Part shown: positions 34,977 through 42,239 of the stretch, one piece after another
How the letters are laid out: each line of letters starts with the position of its first letter
Position numbering within the stretch: the stretch's first letter is position 1
NCBI GenBank assembly: GCA_963715825.1
Contig: CAVQSI010000027.1
Location: 186,001-250,000 of the forward strand
DNA length: 64,000 nt
Direction of reading: 5' to 3'
DNA from: Sva-07 sp963715825
Lineage (GTDB): Bacteria; Actinomycetota; Acidimicrobiia; Acidimicrobiales; Ilumatobacteraceae
Notes under the pieces: generated by a model
Database searches by the model: none
The model's input: only the letters and a program-made list of their open reading frames with translations
What the model was told of the DNA's origin: nothing
Made by a program: the position numbers and the translations under genes

Positions 34977-36455
34977 TCAGGTCGGCGGGCGCCGGTCGGC
35001 CCAGGGGGCGGCCGCTTCGAGTTGGCTGGCGATGCGGATCAGCAGGTCCTCGCGGCCGTACGCGGCGACGAGTTGCACGCCGATCGGGAGCCCATTGTCG
35101 TTCCAGTGCAGCGGGAGGCTGATCGCGGGCTGGCCCGAGGCGTTGAACTGCGGGGTGAAGGCCACGAAGCGACCGGCGCGGATCGATGGCGCCATCGGAT
35201 TGTCGGGATCGATGCCGTCGCCCTGTTCGCCGTAGAGGCCGCCGATCGGGAGCGGGGGAGCGGCCAGCGTCGGCGTGAGGAGCAGATCCCACCCGTCCGC
35301 CCACCAGCCCTGGACGTGGCGCCGGTACTGGCCGACCGCGGCGAGCGCCTTGGCGTACTCCGACGCCGACAGATGCTCGGCGTACGCGCCCTGCGCCCAG
35401 TTGACCGGCTCGACGTCGTCGGCGGTGAGCGGGCGGCCGAGCGTCTGGCCGAGCGCATCGATGCCGACCGCCATCAATGCCGCCCACATGGCAGCGAAGC
35501 GACGCGGGAACTCGGCGTCTTCGAGGATCGGCGGATGTCCGAGCGAGACGTCGTGGCCGAGCCCCTCGAGCAGGGCGGCGGCCGAGCGCACCGCGGTGAC
35601 GCAGTCGGCGTGGAGTTCGCCGCCGATCGGATGCCGATCGAGCATCCCGATGCGCAGCCGGCCGGGATCGACCCCCAACTCGTCGGCGTAGGGGCGGGTC
35701 GGTGCCGGGGCGATGACGCTGTCGCCGACGCCGGGGCCGTGGACGGCGTCGAGCATCCTTGCGGTGTCGCGCACGGACCTGCTGACGCACAACTGCGTCG
35801 ACAGCCCGGACTCGTCGCGTTCGGGCCCCATCGACACCCGGCCCTGAGACGGCTTGAGCCCGACGAGGCCGCAGCACGACGCCGGGATCCGGATCGACCC
35901 GCCCCCGTCACTGGCGTGTGCGATCGGGACCATGCCGGCGGCGACCGCGGCGGCGGCGCCACCGCTGGATCCGCCGGGCGTGTACTCGGGATCCCATGGG
36001 TTCCGAGTCGGGCCGTAGGCGAGCGGTTCGGTGACCGGCAGGCTCCCGAATTCAGGGCTGTTGGTGCGTCCGAGCGTGATCAGGCCGGCGTTGCGGAAGT
36101 GAACGACGAGGTTCGAATCGTGCCGCGACAACGGTGTGTCGTCGCGCGCCGCACGGTTGCCGGACGTGAGCGGCAGCCCGGCGACATGGTTGCCGAGATC
36201 CTTGAGCAGGAACGGCACACCGGCGAAGGCCCCGTTGCGATGCTCCGACTCCAACGGGAGTTCGTCGAACGCTTCCGCCTGGTGGCGGGCACGTTCGAAC
36301 CAGCGCATGATCACGGCGTTGATCGGGTCGTCGAGCGCTTCGATCCGACGGATGGAGGCGTCGACCAGCTCGGTGGACGTCGCCTCTCGCGTCGAGATCA
36401 GCTCGGCCTGCGTCGTTGCGTCGAGCCAGCGGGTGTCGTCAGCGTTGTTCCCCAT
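34977..36455 (-). CDS. Amidase signature family enzyme
   Basis: A 492-residue amidase of the AS family, which hydrolyses amides with a Ser-cisSer-Lys triad. Lys in PFLLKDLGNHVAG near residue 81. The Gly/Ser-rich signature is YTPGGSSGGAAAAVAAGMVPIAHASDGGGSIRIPAS near residues 155-190, with both catalytic Ser present. The length and order are normal. It could be a nitrilase-pathway, aryl-acylamidase or 6-aminohexanoate-type enzyme; substrate not readable. Transcribed toward the SelL-like operon, but 220 bases from it. Confidence 0.88.
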   Translation of the reverse strand: MGNNADDTRWLDATTQAELISTREATSTELVDASIRRIEALDDPINAVIMRWFERARHQAEAFDELPLESEHRNGAFAGVPFLLKDLGNHVAGLPLTSGNRAARDDTPLSRHDSNLVVHFRNAGLITLGRTNSPEFGSLPVTEPLAYGPTRNPWDPEYTPGGSSGGAAAAVAAGMVPIAHASDGGGSIRIPASCCGLVGLKPSQGRVSMGPERDESGLSTQLCVSRSVRDTARMLDAVHGPGVGDSVIAPAPTRPYADELGVDPGRLRIGMLDRHPIGGELHADCVTAVRSAAALLEGLGHDVSLGHPPILEDAEFPRRFAAMWAALMAVGIDALGQTLGRPLTADDVEPVNWAQGAYAEHLSASEYAKALAAVGQYRRHVQGWWADGWDLLLTPTLAAPPLPIGGLYGEQGDGIDPDNPMAPSIRAGRFVAFTPQFNASGQPAISLPLHWNDNGLPIGVQLVAAYGREDLLIRIASQLEAAAPWADRRPPT

Positions 36456-36493
36456 GCGGAGGTGCTATCACGCCGGCAGGCTCGGTGGGTGCG

Positions 36494-36796
36494 TCAGACG
36501 GTGTCGCGCTTGGCGATCTTGCGGAACATCCACGACCCGACGGCCACGACGATGATCGCTCCGATGATTGCGCCGATGATGCCGCCCCAGTCGAACTTGT
36601 CGTCGTCGCCGATGCCGAACAGCCCGGTGAAGATCCAGTAGCCGATGAGCGATCCGATCAGGCCGAGCAGTGTCGAGATCATCCACGACTGCCATCCGCT
36701 GAACGAACGGAAGGCGTCGCCGGGCACGACCGCCCGCCCGATCACTCCGGCAACGAAGCCGAGTGCCAGTGCCGCCAACAAGCTGCCGATCTCCAT
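36494..36796 (-). CDS. GlsB/YeaQ/YmgE family membrane protein
   Basis: A 100-residue membrane protein of the transglycosylase-associated (GlsB/YeaQ/YmgE) family, linked to stress response. Three hydrophobic helices (residues 3-25, 38-60, 70-92). The family block is ALGFVAGVIGRAVVPG followed by GWQSWMISTLLGLIGSLIGYW. An acidic insert (GDDDKFDWGG) precedes the third helix. A GGGAAG Shine-Dalgarno precedes ATG 36796. Confidence 0.85.
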   Translation of the reverse strand: MEIGSLLAALALGFVAGVIGRAVVPGDAFRSFSGWQSWMISTLLGLIGSLIGYWIFTGLFGIGDDDKFDWGGIIGAIIGAIIVVAVGSWMFRKIAKRDTV

Positions 36797-37146
36797 GTGT
36801 TGCTTCCCGTCTGTCCGTGTGGTCGAGCGTGTCGAGCCGACATGTTCCCGCTCGATCCCGGCGCCAACCCTAGGATTTCCGACCGCTGCCGGTGTGTTCG
36901 GGCGTTGTTCGACGAGTGATCACCGACTGGCAACTCGGCGGACATCTTGGCGACACATTCGACGCGTACCGTCCTGCGGGCGACGTCCGGTGGGTGCCGG
37001 CCGTGAACCCCCCTCCACACGGCACCCACCCGGACGGCAAGCAACCTTCCACCCGCCGCGACGATCAGAGCGCGAAGCGTCTCGCTGTCGGGAACATGTC
37101 GCCCACTGATCGCCGGATGGCTCGAGCGCAGTGGGCTCCGACGGGA
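36797..37146. other. 350-base gene-free region
   Basis: No open frame here shows coding character. The notable content is the long dyad at 36985-37035. The rest presumably holds the promoter of the minus-strand gene at 36796 and the 3' flank of the DsbA-like gene. Confidence 0.5.
36985..37035. repeat. Intergenic dyad with 15-16 bp arms
   Basis: Arms GTCCGGTGGGTGCCG and CGGCACCCACCCGGAC pair with one bulged base around a 20-base loop containing a C-run. There is no T-tract. It lies between two minus-strand genes. Confidence 0.65.
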
Positions 37147-37773
37147 TCAGGCGTCGATGCGTGCGAAGAAGGCGGCGAGCATGTCGGCGTCGAACCGAGC
37201 TGTGAGGTGCCCGTCGTGGTCGTGGCCCAGGTCGAGTGCCGGGCAGAAGAAGTCGTCGTCGGCGACGAAGAAGTGCGGCGACCCCTTCACACCGCGCTCG
37301 CGGCCGATGTCGTAGTCGGCGTGCACCGCAGCGCTCGCCTCGTCGGCTGGAGCGGGAAGCCCGTGCGCAGCAGCGATGCGGGCGAGCACGGCCGGATCGT
37401 CGACGTTCTCGCCGCGTTCGAACACTGCTGCACGCAGGTCGAGGCTCGTCGCCAGGCCGGTCGCGTTGTCCCGGGCGTAGGCGGCGGCCGCAAGATTGAG
37501 CGCCGGAATGGTGCTCGACGGCCACGCATCGGCACGCAGCCCGTCGAAGTCGTCGACGCCCAGCTGTTCGGTGAGCGCCCGTGCCTTCACCAGCACAGCA
37601 TCGACGGCGAGTGGTGTGCCGTTGACCCACTCCAGCGGCCACGCCCGCACGATCACCTCGGCCGGCTCGGTCATTTCGCTCACGTGCTGCATCACCCGCT
37701 TGAGACCGACGTGGGTGAACGGGCAGGTGATGTCGGCGTACACCTCCACGATGTGCCTGGGGACGATCTGCAT
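37147..37773 (-). CDS. DsbA-family thioredoxin-fold oxidoreductase (FrnE/HCCA-isomerase-like)
   Basis: A 208-residue thioredoxin-fold protein with a helical insertion, of the DsbA-like 2-hydroxychromene-carboxylate isomerase/FrnE group. The active-site region is YADITCPFTHVGLKRV: one Cys (CPFT) instead of CxxC, so it is more likely glutathione-S-transferase-kappa or isomerase-like than a disulfide oxidase. The cis-Pro segment GVKGSPHFFV is near residue 160. No signal peptide, so cytosolic. CAGACT lies 6 bases before ATG 37773. Confidence 0.8.
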   Translation of the reverse strand: MQIVPRHIVEVYADITCPFTHVGLKRVMQHVSEMTEPAEVIVRAWPLEWVNGTPLAVDAVLVKARALTEQLGVDDFDGLRADAWPSSTIPALNLAAAAYARDNATGLATSLDLRAAVFERGENVDDPAVLARIAAAHGLPAPADEASAAVHADYDIGRERGVKGSPHFFVADDDFFCPALDLGHDHDGHLTARFDADMLAAFFARIDA

Positions 37774-37813
37774 GGGCTCAGTCTGCCGCCATCGCGGCTG
37801 TCACACTGACGGG

Positions 37814-38635
37814 ATGCCCACGCGGAAGATCCACGACATCGAGTTCAGCGAGCTCCTGCAACTGGAACCGCACGGGCCCGACACCTACGTCGGCATCGCG
37901 GCCCGCTACCCGTGGGGCGGTCGACTGTTCGGCGGGCAGGTGGTCGCCCAGGCACTGCGAGCCGCCGCCCGAACCGTCGACGCCGACCGCGCCGCTCACT
38001 CGCTGCACTCGTACTTCATCCGGCCGGGCGCCACAGAGGAGCCGATCCGCTACGAGGTCGAGCGGCTGCGTGACGGCCGATCGTTCAGCACCCGCCAGGT
38101 GGTCGCCCGCCAATCCGCTGGCGCGATCCTGAACCTCTCCGTGTCGTTCCACGTGCTCGAGGACGAAGCCGACGTTCCCGTCGCCACGCTGCCGCCCGGC
38201 CTCCCGGGGCCCGACGATCCGTCGCTGCTCGATCACTCGTGGGCAGGGCTCCTCATGCGCAAGGCCACCTTCCTCGACGACGGCACGATGGGGTACTGGA
38301 TCCGACTCGATGCCGACATGGGCGACGATCCTGCGGATCATCAGTGCGCGCTGGCGTTCATGTCGGATGCCGCTCCGTCACGGGCGGCGCGATCGTCGCA
38401 TCCCGACTTCGCCGGCGACACCGGCGATCGCAAGCTGTTCCAGGGAGCGAGTCTCGATCACTCCGTGTGGTTCCAGCGACCGACCGATCCGTCGCAGTGG
38501 CACTGGTTCGCCACCCAGTCGCACGGGGTCAACCGCGGACGGGGTCTCGTGACCGGCGACGTGATCCGCCACGACGGCCTGCAGGTGGCGACGATCGCCC
38601 AGGAGGTGCTGGTTCGGCGACGTCGCGACGCCTGA
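37814..38635 (+). CDS. Acyl-CoA thioesterase II (TesB-like)
   Basis: A 273-residue double-hotdog thioesterase that cleaves acyl-CoA to fatty acid and CoA in the cytosol. Family blocks: GRLFGGQVVAQALRAAARTV near residue 34, LHSYFIRPGATEEPIRYEVERLRDGRSFSTRQVVA near residue 65, FQGASLDHSVWFQRP near residue 211 and QWHWFATQSHGVNRGRGL near 228, which carry the Asp and Thr/Gln positions of the TesB active site. CACACT lies 6 bases before ATG 37814, a weak leaderless-type box. Divergent from the DsbA-like gene. Confidence 0.88.
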   Translation: MPTRKIHDIEFSELLQLEPHGPDTYVGIAARYPWGGRLFGGQVVAQALRAAARTVDADRAAHSLHSYFIRPGATEEPIRYEVERLRDGRSFSTRQVVARQSAGAILNLSVSFHVLEDEADVPVATLPPGLPGPDDPSLLDHSWAGLLMRKATFLDDGTMGYWIRLDADMGDDPADHQCALAFMSDAAPSRAARSSHPDFAGDTGDRKLFQGASLDHSVWFQRPTDPSQWHWFATQSHGVNRGRGLVTGDVIRHDGLQVATIAQEVLVRRRRDA

Positions 38636-38692
38636 GCTGGACCGCCGGATGTGACGTCGGGTGGCGACGTCGTCGCTCATGGTCACCTCGCC

Positions 38693-38698
38693 TAGCCT
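38693..38698 (+). promoter_or_regulatory. -10 box (TAGCCT) of SGNH hydrolase gene
   Basis: TANNNT hexamer, 7 bases before GTG 38706. It decides that start. Confidence 0.5.
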
Positions 38699-38705
38699 TG
38701 GATTC

Positions 38706-39725
38706 GTGCGCCGCCCGACTGCTCTGCTCGTTGCTGCTGCCGCAGCGACGGTCGGCGTGCTCGCAGTGGGTTCGTCGGTGTCGGCTCGGCCCGAGGCGTC
38801 CGCGCCGCCGTCGCTGCAACGGATCGAGCGGATCGTGACGCTCGGCGACTCGTACAGCTCCGGCAGCGGCATCCATCGCAACGCCTCGTCGTACGACGAT
38901 CACGGCCCCGAAGCGCATTCGTTCGATCGGTCGACCCGGCTCGGTTCGAGCGCCTGCCAGCGTGAACTCGACGAGACACCCGGCCCGCGGTTGGCCGCGC
39001 AGCTCGACGCCGAGTCGGTGTTCATCGCATGCGCCGGCGCCGTCATCCGAGAGATCCCTGCGCAGGTGCTCGCCGCGGAGATCCCCGGCGACGGCGACGG
39101 CACCGTGGTCACGATCACCATCGGCGGCAACGACCTGCGCACCGTCCGCGACGAGAACTGGCCCGATGCGCTGACGCGGTGCATCACGTCGATGCGCTGT
39201 CACGACTCGTCCAAGAACCAGCTGGCCAACCTCGACGAGATCCGCGAGGATCTCACCGCGCTCTACCGGGCGATCGGCGAGCAGTATCCCGACATCACGG
39301 TGCGCGTGCTCGGCTACCCGCAGCTCATGCAGGGCAACGGCCGCTGCGACGGCGTCACCGGCATCAGCGGCGACGAGGCCGACTGGATCGACGACCAGGT
39401 CGATCTGCTCAACCATGAGATCGACGTCGCTGCCGCTCGCGCTCGTGGCTGGACGGGTGCCGACATCCGCTACGTCGATGTCGCCGGCGAGTTCGACAAT
39501 CACGGCGCCTGCCGGTTCTGGCAGCGCGACCGGTTCGTGAACGATGCCGTGTTCGGCGACAGCTTCCGACGCAGCCAGCTCGCCGATGGCACGGTGCGCG
39601 AGCACTGGACCGATGGTCCGCTCAACGTGTCGACCGCGTCGTTCCACCCGAGTTCGAAGGGCTACGACGCCTACCTCGTCGCCCTCCGCGCGAGCCTCCC
39701 CCCGCACCTCCTCCCCACCCGCTGA
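38706..39725 (+). CDS. Secreted SGNH/GDSL-type hydrolase
   Basis: A 339-residue secreted esterase/lipase. The signal peptide (about 30 residues, RRPTALLVAAAAATVGVL) ends at an Ala-rich site. SGNH blocks: I RIVTLGDSYSSGSGIH (nucleophile Ser), II Gly in the CAGA region, III TITIGGNDLR (Asn), V STASFHPSSKGYDAY (Asp/His region, catalytic His). Four Cys likely form disulfides (CQREL, CAGA, CITSMRCHD). GTG 38706 follows TAGCCT by 7 bases. Resembles actinobacterial secreted lipases of the SGNH type. Confidence 0.88.
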   Translation: MRRPTALLVAAAAATVGVLAVGSSVSARPEASAPPSLQRIERIVTLGDSYSSGSGIHRNASSYDDHGPEAHSFDRSTRLGSSACQRELDETPGPRLAAQLDAESVFIACAGAVIREIPAQVLAAEIPGDGDGTVVTITIGGNDLRTVRDENWPDALTRCITSMRCHDSSKNQLANLDEIREDLTALYRAIGEQYPDITVRVLGYPQLMQGNGRCDGVTGISGDEADWIDDQVDLLNHEIDVAAARARGWTGADIRYVDVAGEFDNHGACRFWQRDRFVNDAVFGDSFRRSQLADGTVREHWTDGPLNVSTASFHPSSKGYDAYLVALRASLPPHLLPTR

Positions 39726-39737
39726 CACCGTTCCCCC

Positions 39738-39846
39738 GGGTCGCGATGAGCGAAGGGTGCCGCCGGCGCACCGCTGGCTCATCGGTGCCGGGGGTCCACG
39801 GGTCGCGATGAGCGAAGGGTGCCGCCGGCGCACCGCTGGCTCATCG
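39738..39846. repeat. Direct duplication of a 47-bp dyad element, family III
   Basis: Two identical 47-bp copies (39738-39784 and 39800-39846) separated by 15 bases. Each contains arms CGATGAGC and GCTCATCG and an inner GGTGC...GCACC pair. A related element is at 52873. It lies downstream of the SGNH gene and upstream of the TetR operator. Confidence 0.85.
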
Positions 39847-39885
39847 CGGCTGTGGGGGCACCCCGACGAGTGGGCGTGGCGTGTG

Positions 39886-39903
39886 TGAGTGAGTGCTCAC
39901 TCA
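39886..39903. promoter_or_regulatory. Probable TetR operator (TGAGTGAG-TG-CTCACTCA)
   Basis: A perfect 8-bp inverted repeat with a two-base spacer, directly upstream of the -10 box TAGGGT at 39906 and 15 bases before the TetR start. The position suggests autorepression and control of the downstream ABC exporter. Confidence 0.75.
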
Positions 39904-39905
39904 GT

Positions 39906-39911
39906 TAGGGT
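39906..39911 (+). promoter_or_regulatory. -10 box (TAGGGT) of TetR-ABC operon
   Basis: TANNNT hexamer, 7 bases before ATG 39919. It abuts the operator palindrome. Confidence 0.5.
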
Positions 39912-39918
39912 GCCGAGC

Positions 39919-40506
39919 ATGTCGCCCACCGCCAGTGCTCCTTCGACGTCCAAGCGGGCGTCGGCGCTGCCACCGTTGGAACGCCGGGCGGCGATCATCG
40001 AGGCGGTCCGGCCGCTGCTCGCCGAGCACGGCGAAGCGATCACCACCAAGCAGATCGCCTGCGCCGCGGGGATCGCCGAGGGCACGATCTTCCGGGTGTT
40101 CGCCGACAAGGACGAACTGCTCGACGCCACGCTCGACGCAGCGCTCGACCAGGAACCATTCGAGACCGCGCTCCGAGCGATCGATCCCGCGCTCGGCTTC
40201 GAGGAGCAGTTGGTCGAGGCCACCGAGTTGATCCAGCAGCGCGTCGTCGATGTGTGGACCCTGCTGTCGCATCTCGGCCCGAAACGTCACGAACAGGTGC
40301 GGCGCCCGATGACCGACAGTCCTGCACTCACGGCGATCTTCGAGGCCCACGCCGACCAGATCCGTGTCGAACCACTGATCGCCGCCCGCCTGCTCCGCGC
40401 GCTCACCATGTCACTCACCCACCCGATGATCGCCGCGGAAGCGTCTGCGGCGTCCGACATCGTCGACACCGTGCTCCACGGCGTCGGAACAGGAACTCCC
40501 ACGTGA
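39919..40506 (+). CDS. TetR family transcriptional regulator
   Basis: A 195-residue repressor. A Ser/Ala-rich tail precedes the helix-turn-helix: RRAAIIEAVRPLLAEHGEAITTKQIACAAGIAEGTIFRVFADKDELL (residues about 22-70). The C-terminal part is a helical ligand-binding domain with no cysteine-rich or metal motif. GTGA overlap with the first ABC gene means co-translation. It likely represses itself and the exporter through the palindrome at 39886 and releases on binding an exported compound (inference). Confidence 0.88.
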   Translation: MSPTASAPSTSKRASALPPLERRAAIIEAVRPLLAEHGEAITTKQIACAAGIAEGTIFRVFADKDELLDATLDAALDQEPFETALRAIDPALGFEEQLVEATELIQQRVVDVWTLLSHLGPKRHEQVRRPMTDSPALTAIFEAHADQIRVEPLIAARLLRALTMSLTHPMIAAEASAASDIVDTVLHGVGTGTPT

Positions 40507-42239
40507 AACTCTGGCAACTGATCAAGAGCCATCTGGGTCCGTACCGCAACGTGTTGTTGATGGTCGTGGTCCTCCAGGCGATCGCCACGTTCGCCTCGCT
40601 CACGCTGCCGACGATCAATGCACTGCTGATCGACAACGGCGTGCTGCAGGGCGACAACGACTACATCTTGACGATGGGCGGGGTGATGATGGGGTTCACC
40701 ATCGTCCAGATCATCTTCACCGTCGGAGCGGTCTGGTACGCCTCGCGAGCGGCGATGGGTTTCGGTCGCGACATCCGGCGCGATCTGTTCCACACGGTCA
40801 CCGGGTACTCGGCGCGTGAGGTCGGACAGTTCGGGGCGCCGTCGCTGATCACCCGCACGACCAACGACGTCCAGCAGATCCAGATGCTCGTGGTCATGGC
40901 GTGCACGATGATGATCACCGCGCCGATCACGATGGTGATCGGCATCTTCTTCGCCGTCCGCGAGGATCCGGGTCTCTCGGTGATCCTGGTGTTCGCAATC
41001 CCGGCAGCGGTCATCGCGCTCGGCTCGATCGTGTATCGGATGATCCCGTCGTTCCAGGCGATGCAGTTCCGCATCGACCGGGTGAACCTGGTGCTGCGTG
41101 AGCAGATCACCGGCATGCGTGTCGTGCGGGCGTTCGTGCGCGAACCGCAGGAGGTCGAGCGGTTCACGCAGGCCAACGACGAGCTGACGCAGACATCGCT
41201 GCGCGCCGGGCGCCTGATGGCGGCCACGTTCCCCACGGTGATGTTGATCATCAACCTGTCGAGCGTTGCGGTGATCTGGATCGGCGGCGACCGCATCGGC
41301 GCAGGTGAGATGGAGATCGGCTCGCTGGTCGCCTACCTGAGCTACCTCATGCAGATCCTGTTCGCCGTCGTGATGATGACGTTCATGGTGTCGATGATCC
41401 CTCGCGCCGGTGTCGCCGCCGACCGCGTCGCCGAGGTGCTCGACACGCCGTCGACGGTGCGCCAGCCGGACAACCCGGTGACCGAGGTGTCCGAGCGGGG
41501 CACGCTCGAGTTCCGCGACGTCGGCTTCGCGTATCCCGGCGCCGACCGGCCGGTGTTGTCCAACGTGTCGTTCCGTGTCGAGGCCGGCACGACGACGGCG
41601 ATCATCGGGAGCACCGGTGCCGGCAAGACCACGCTGATGAACCTGGTGTCGCGTCTGTCCGACGCCACGGAGGGATCGGTGCTCGTCGACGGTGTCGACG
41701 TGCGCGAACTCGACCTCGACCTGCTGTGGAGCAAGGTCGGCTACGTCCCCCAGAAACCGTTCCTGTTCTCGGGAACCGTTGCCTCGAACCTGCGATACGG
41801 GCGGCCCGACGCCACCGAGGGCGAGCTGTGGGAAGCGCTCGAGGTCGCTCAGGCGAGCGGCTTCGTTCAGGCGATGCCCGATGGCGTCGAGAGCCCGATC
41901 ACCCAGGGCGGCACGAACGTGTCGGGCGGCCAACGTCAACGGCTGTGCATCGCCCGAGCGCTCGTGGTGAAGCCCGAGATCTATGTGTTCGACGACTCGT
42001 TCTCGGCGCTCGACCTCGCCACCGACGCTCGGCTCCGAGCCGCGCTGAAACCGCACACGGCCGATGCGGCGGTGCTCATCGTGGCCCAGCGGGTGTCGAC
42101 GATCGTCGACGCCGACCAGATCCTCGTGCTCGACGACGGCGAGATCATCGGCCGTGGCACCCACGACGAGCTGATCGCGACATGCCCCACCTACGCCGAG
42201 ATCGTCGAATCGCAGATCGGCCAGGGGGCCGTGGCATGA
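40503..42239 (+). CDS. Heterodimeric ABC exporter subunit with degenerate ATP site (LmrC/TM287-like)
   Basis: A 578-residue exporter half-transporter: six transmembrane helices (about residues 1-310) then an ATPase. Walker A is IIGSTGAGKTT, Q-loop GYVPQKPFLFS, signature NVSGGQRQR, Walker B IYVFDDSFSALD. After the Walker B Asp comes Asp, not the catalytic Glu, which marks it as the degenerate-site subunit of a heterodimer, as in TM287 or LmrC. H-loop position is Gln/Arg (VAQRVS), also atypical. It pairs with the next gene (ATGA overlap). Likely drug or lipid export. GTG 40503 is inside the TetR stop. Confidence 0.92.
   Translation: MKLWQLIKSHLGPYRNVLLMVVVLQAIATFASLTLPTINALLIDNGVLQGDNDYILTMGGVMMGFTIVQIIFTVGAVWYASRAAMGFGRDIRRDLFHTVTGYSAREVGQFGAPSLITRTTNDVQQIQMLVVMACTMMITAPITMVIGIFFAVREDPGLSVILVFAIPAAVIALGSIVYRMIPSFQAMQFRIDRVNLVLREQITGMRVVRAFVREPQEVERFTQANDELTQTSLRAGRLMAATFPTVMLIINLSSVAVIWIGGDRIGAGEMEIGSLVAYLSYLMQILFAVVMMTFMVSMIPRAGVAADRVAEVLDTPSTVRQPDNPVTEVSERGTLEFRDVGFAYPGADRPVLSNVSFRVEAGTTTAIIGSTGAGKTTLMNLVSRLSDATEGSVLVDGVDVRELDLDLLWSKVGYVPQKPFLFSGTVASNLRYGRPDATEGELWEALEVAQASGFVQAMPDGVESPITQGGTNVSGGQRQRLCIARALVVKPEIYVFDDSFSALDLATDARLRAALKPHTADAAVLIVAQRVSTIVDADQILVLDDGEIIGRGTHDELIATCPTYAEIVESQIGQGAVA

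Noticed and set aside
36892..37809. 305-residue plus-strand open frame before the thioesterase
   Set aside because: It runs antisense to the DsbA-like gene and through the gene-free region, without a protein family.
39738..39846. CRISPR array
   Set aside because: Only two repeat units with a 15-base interval, no spacers of CRISPR length and no cas genes.
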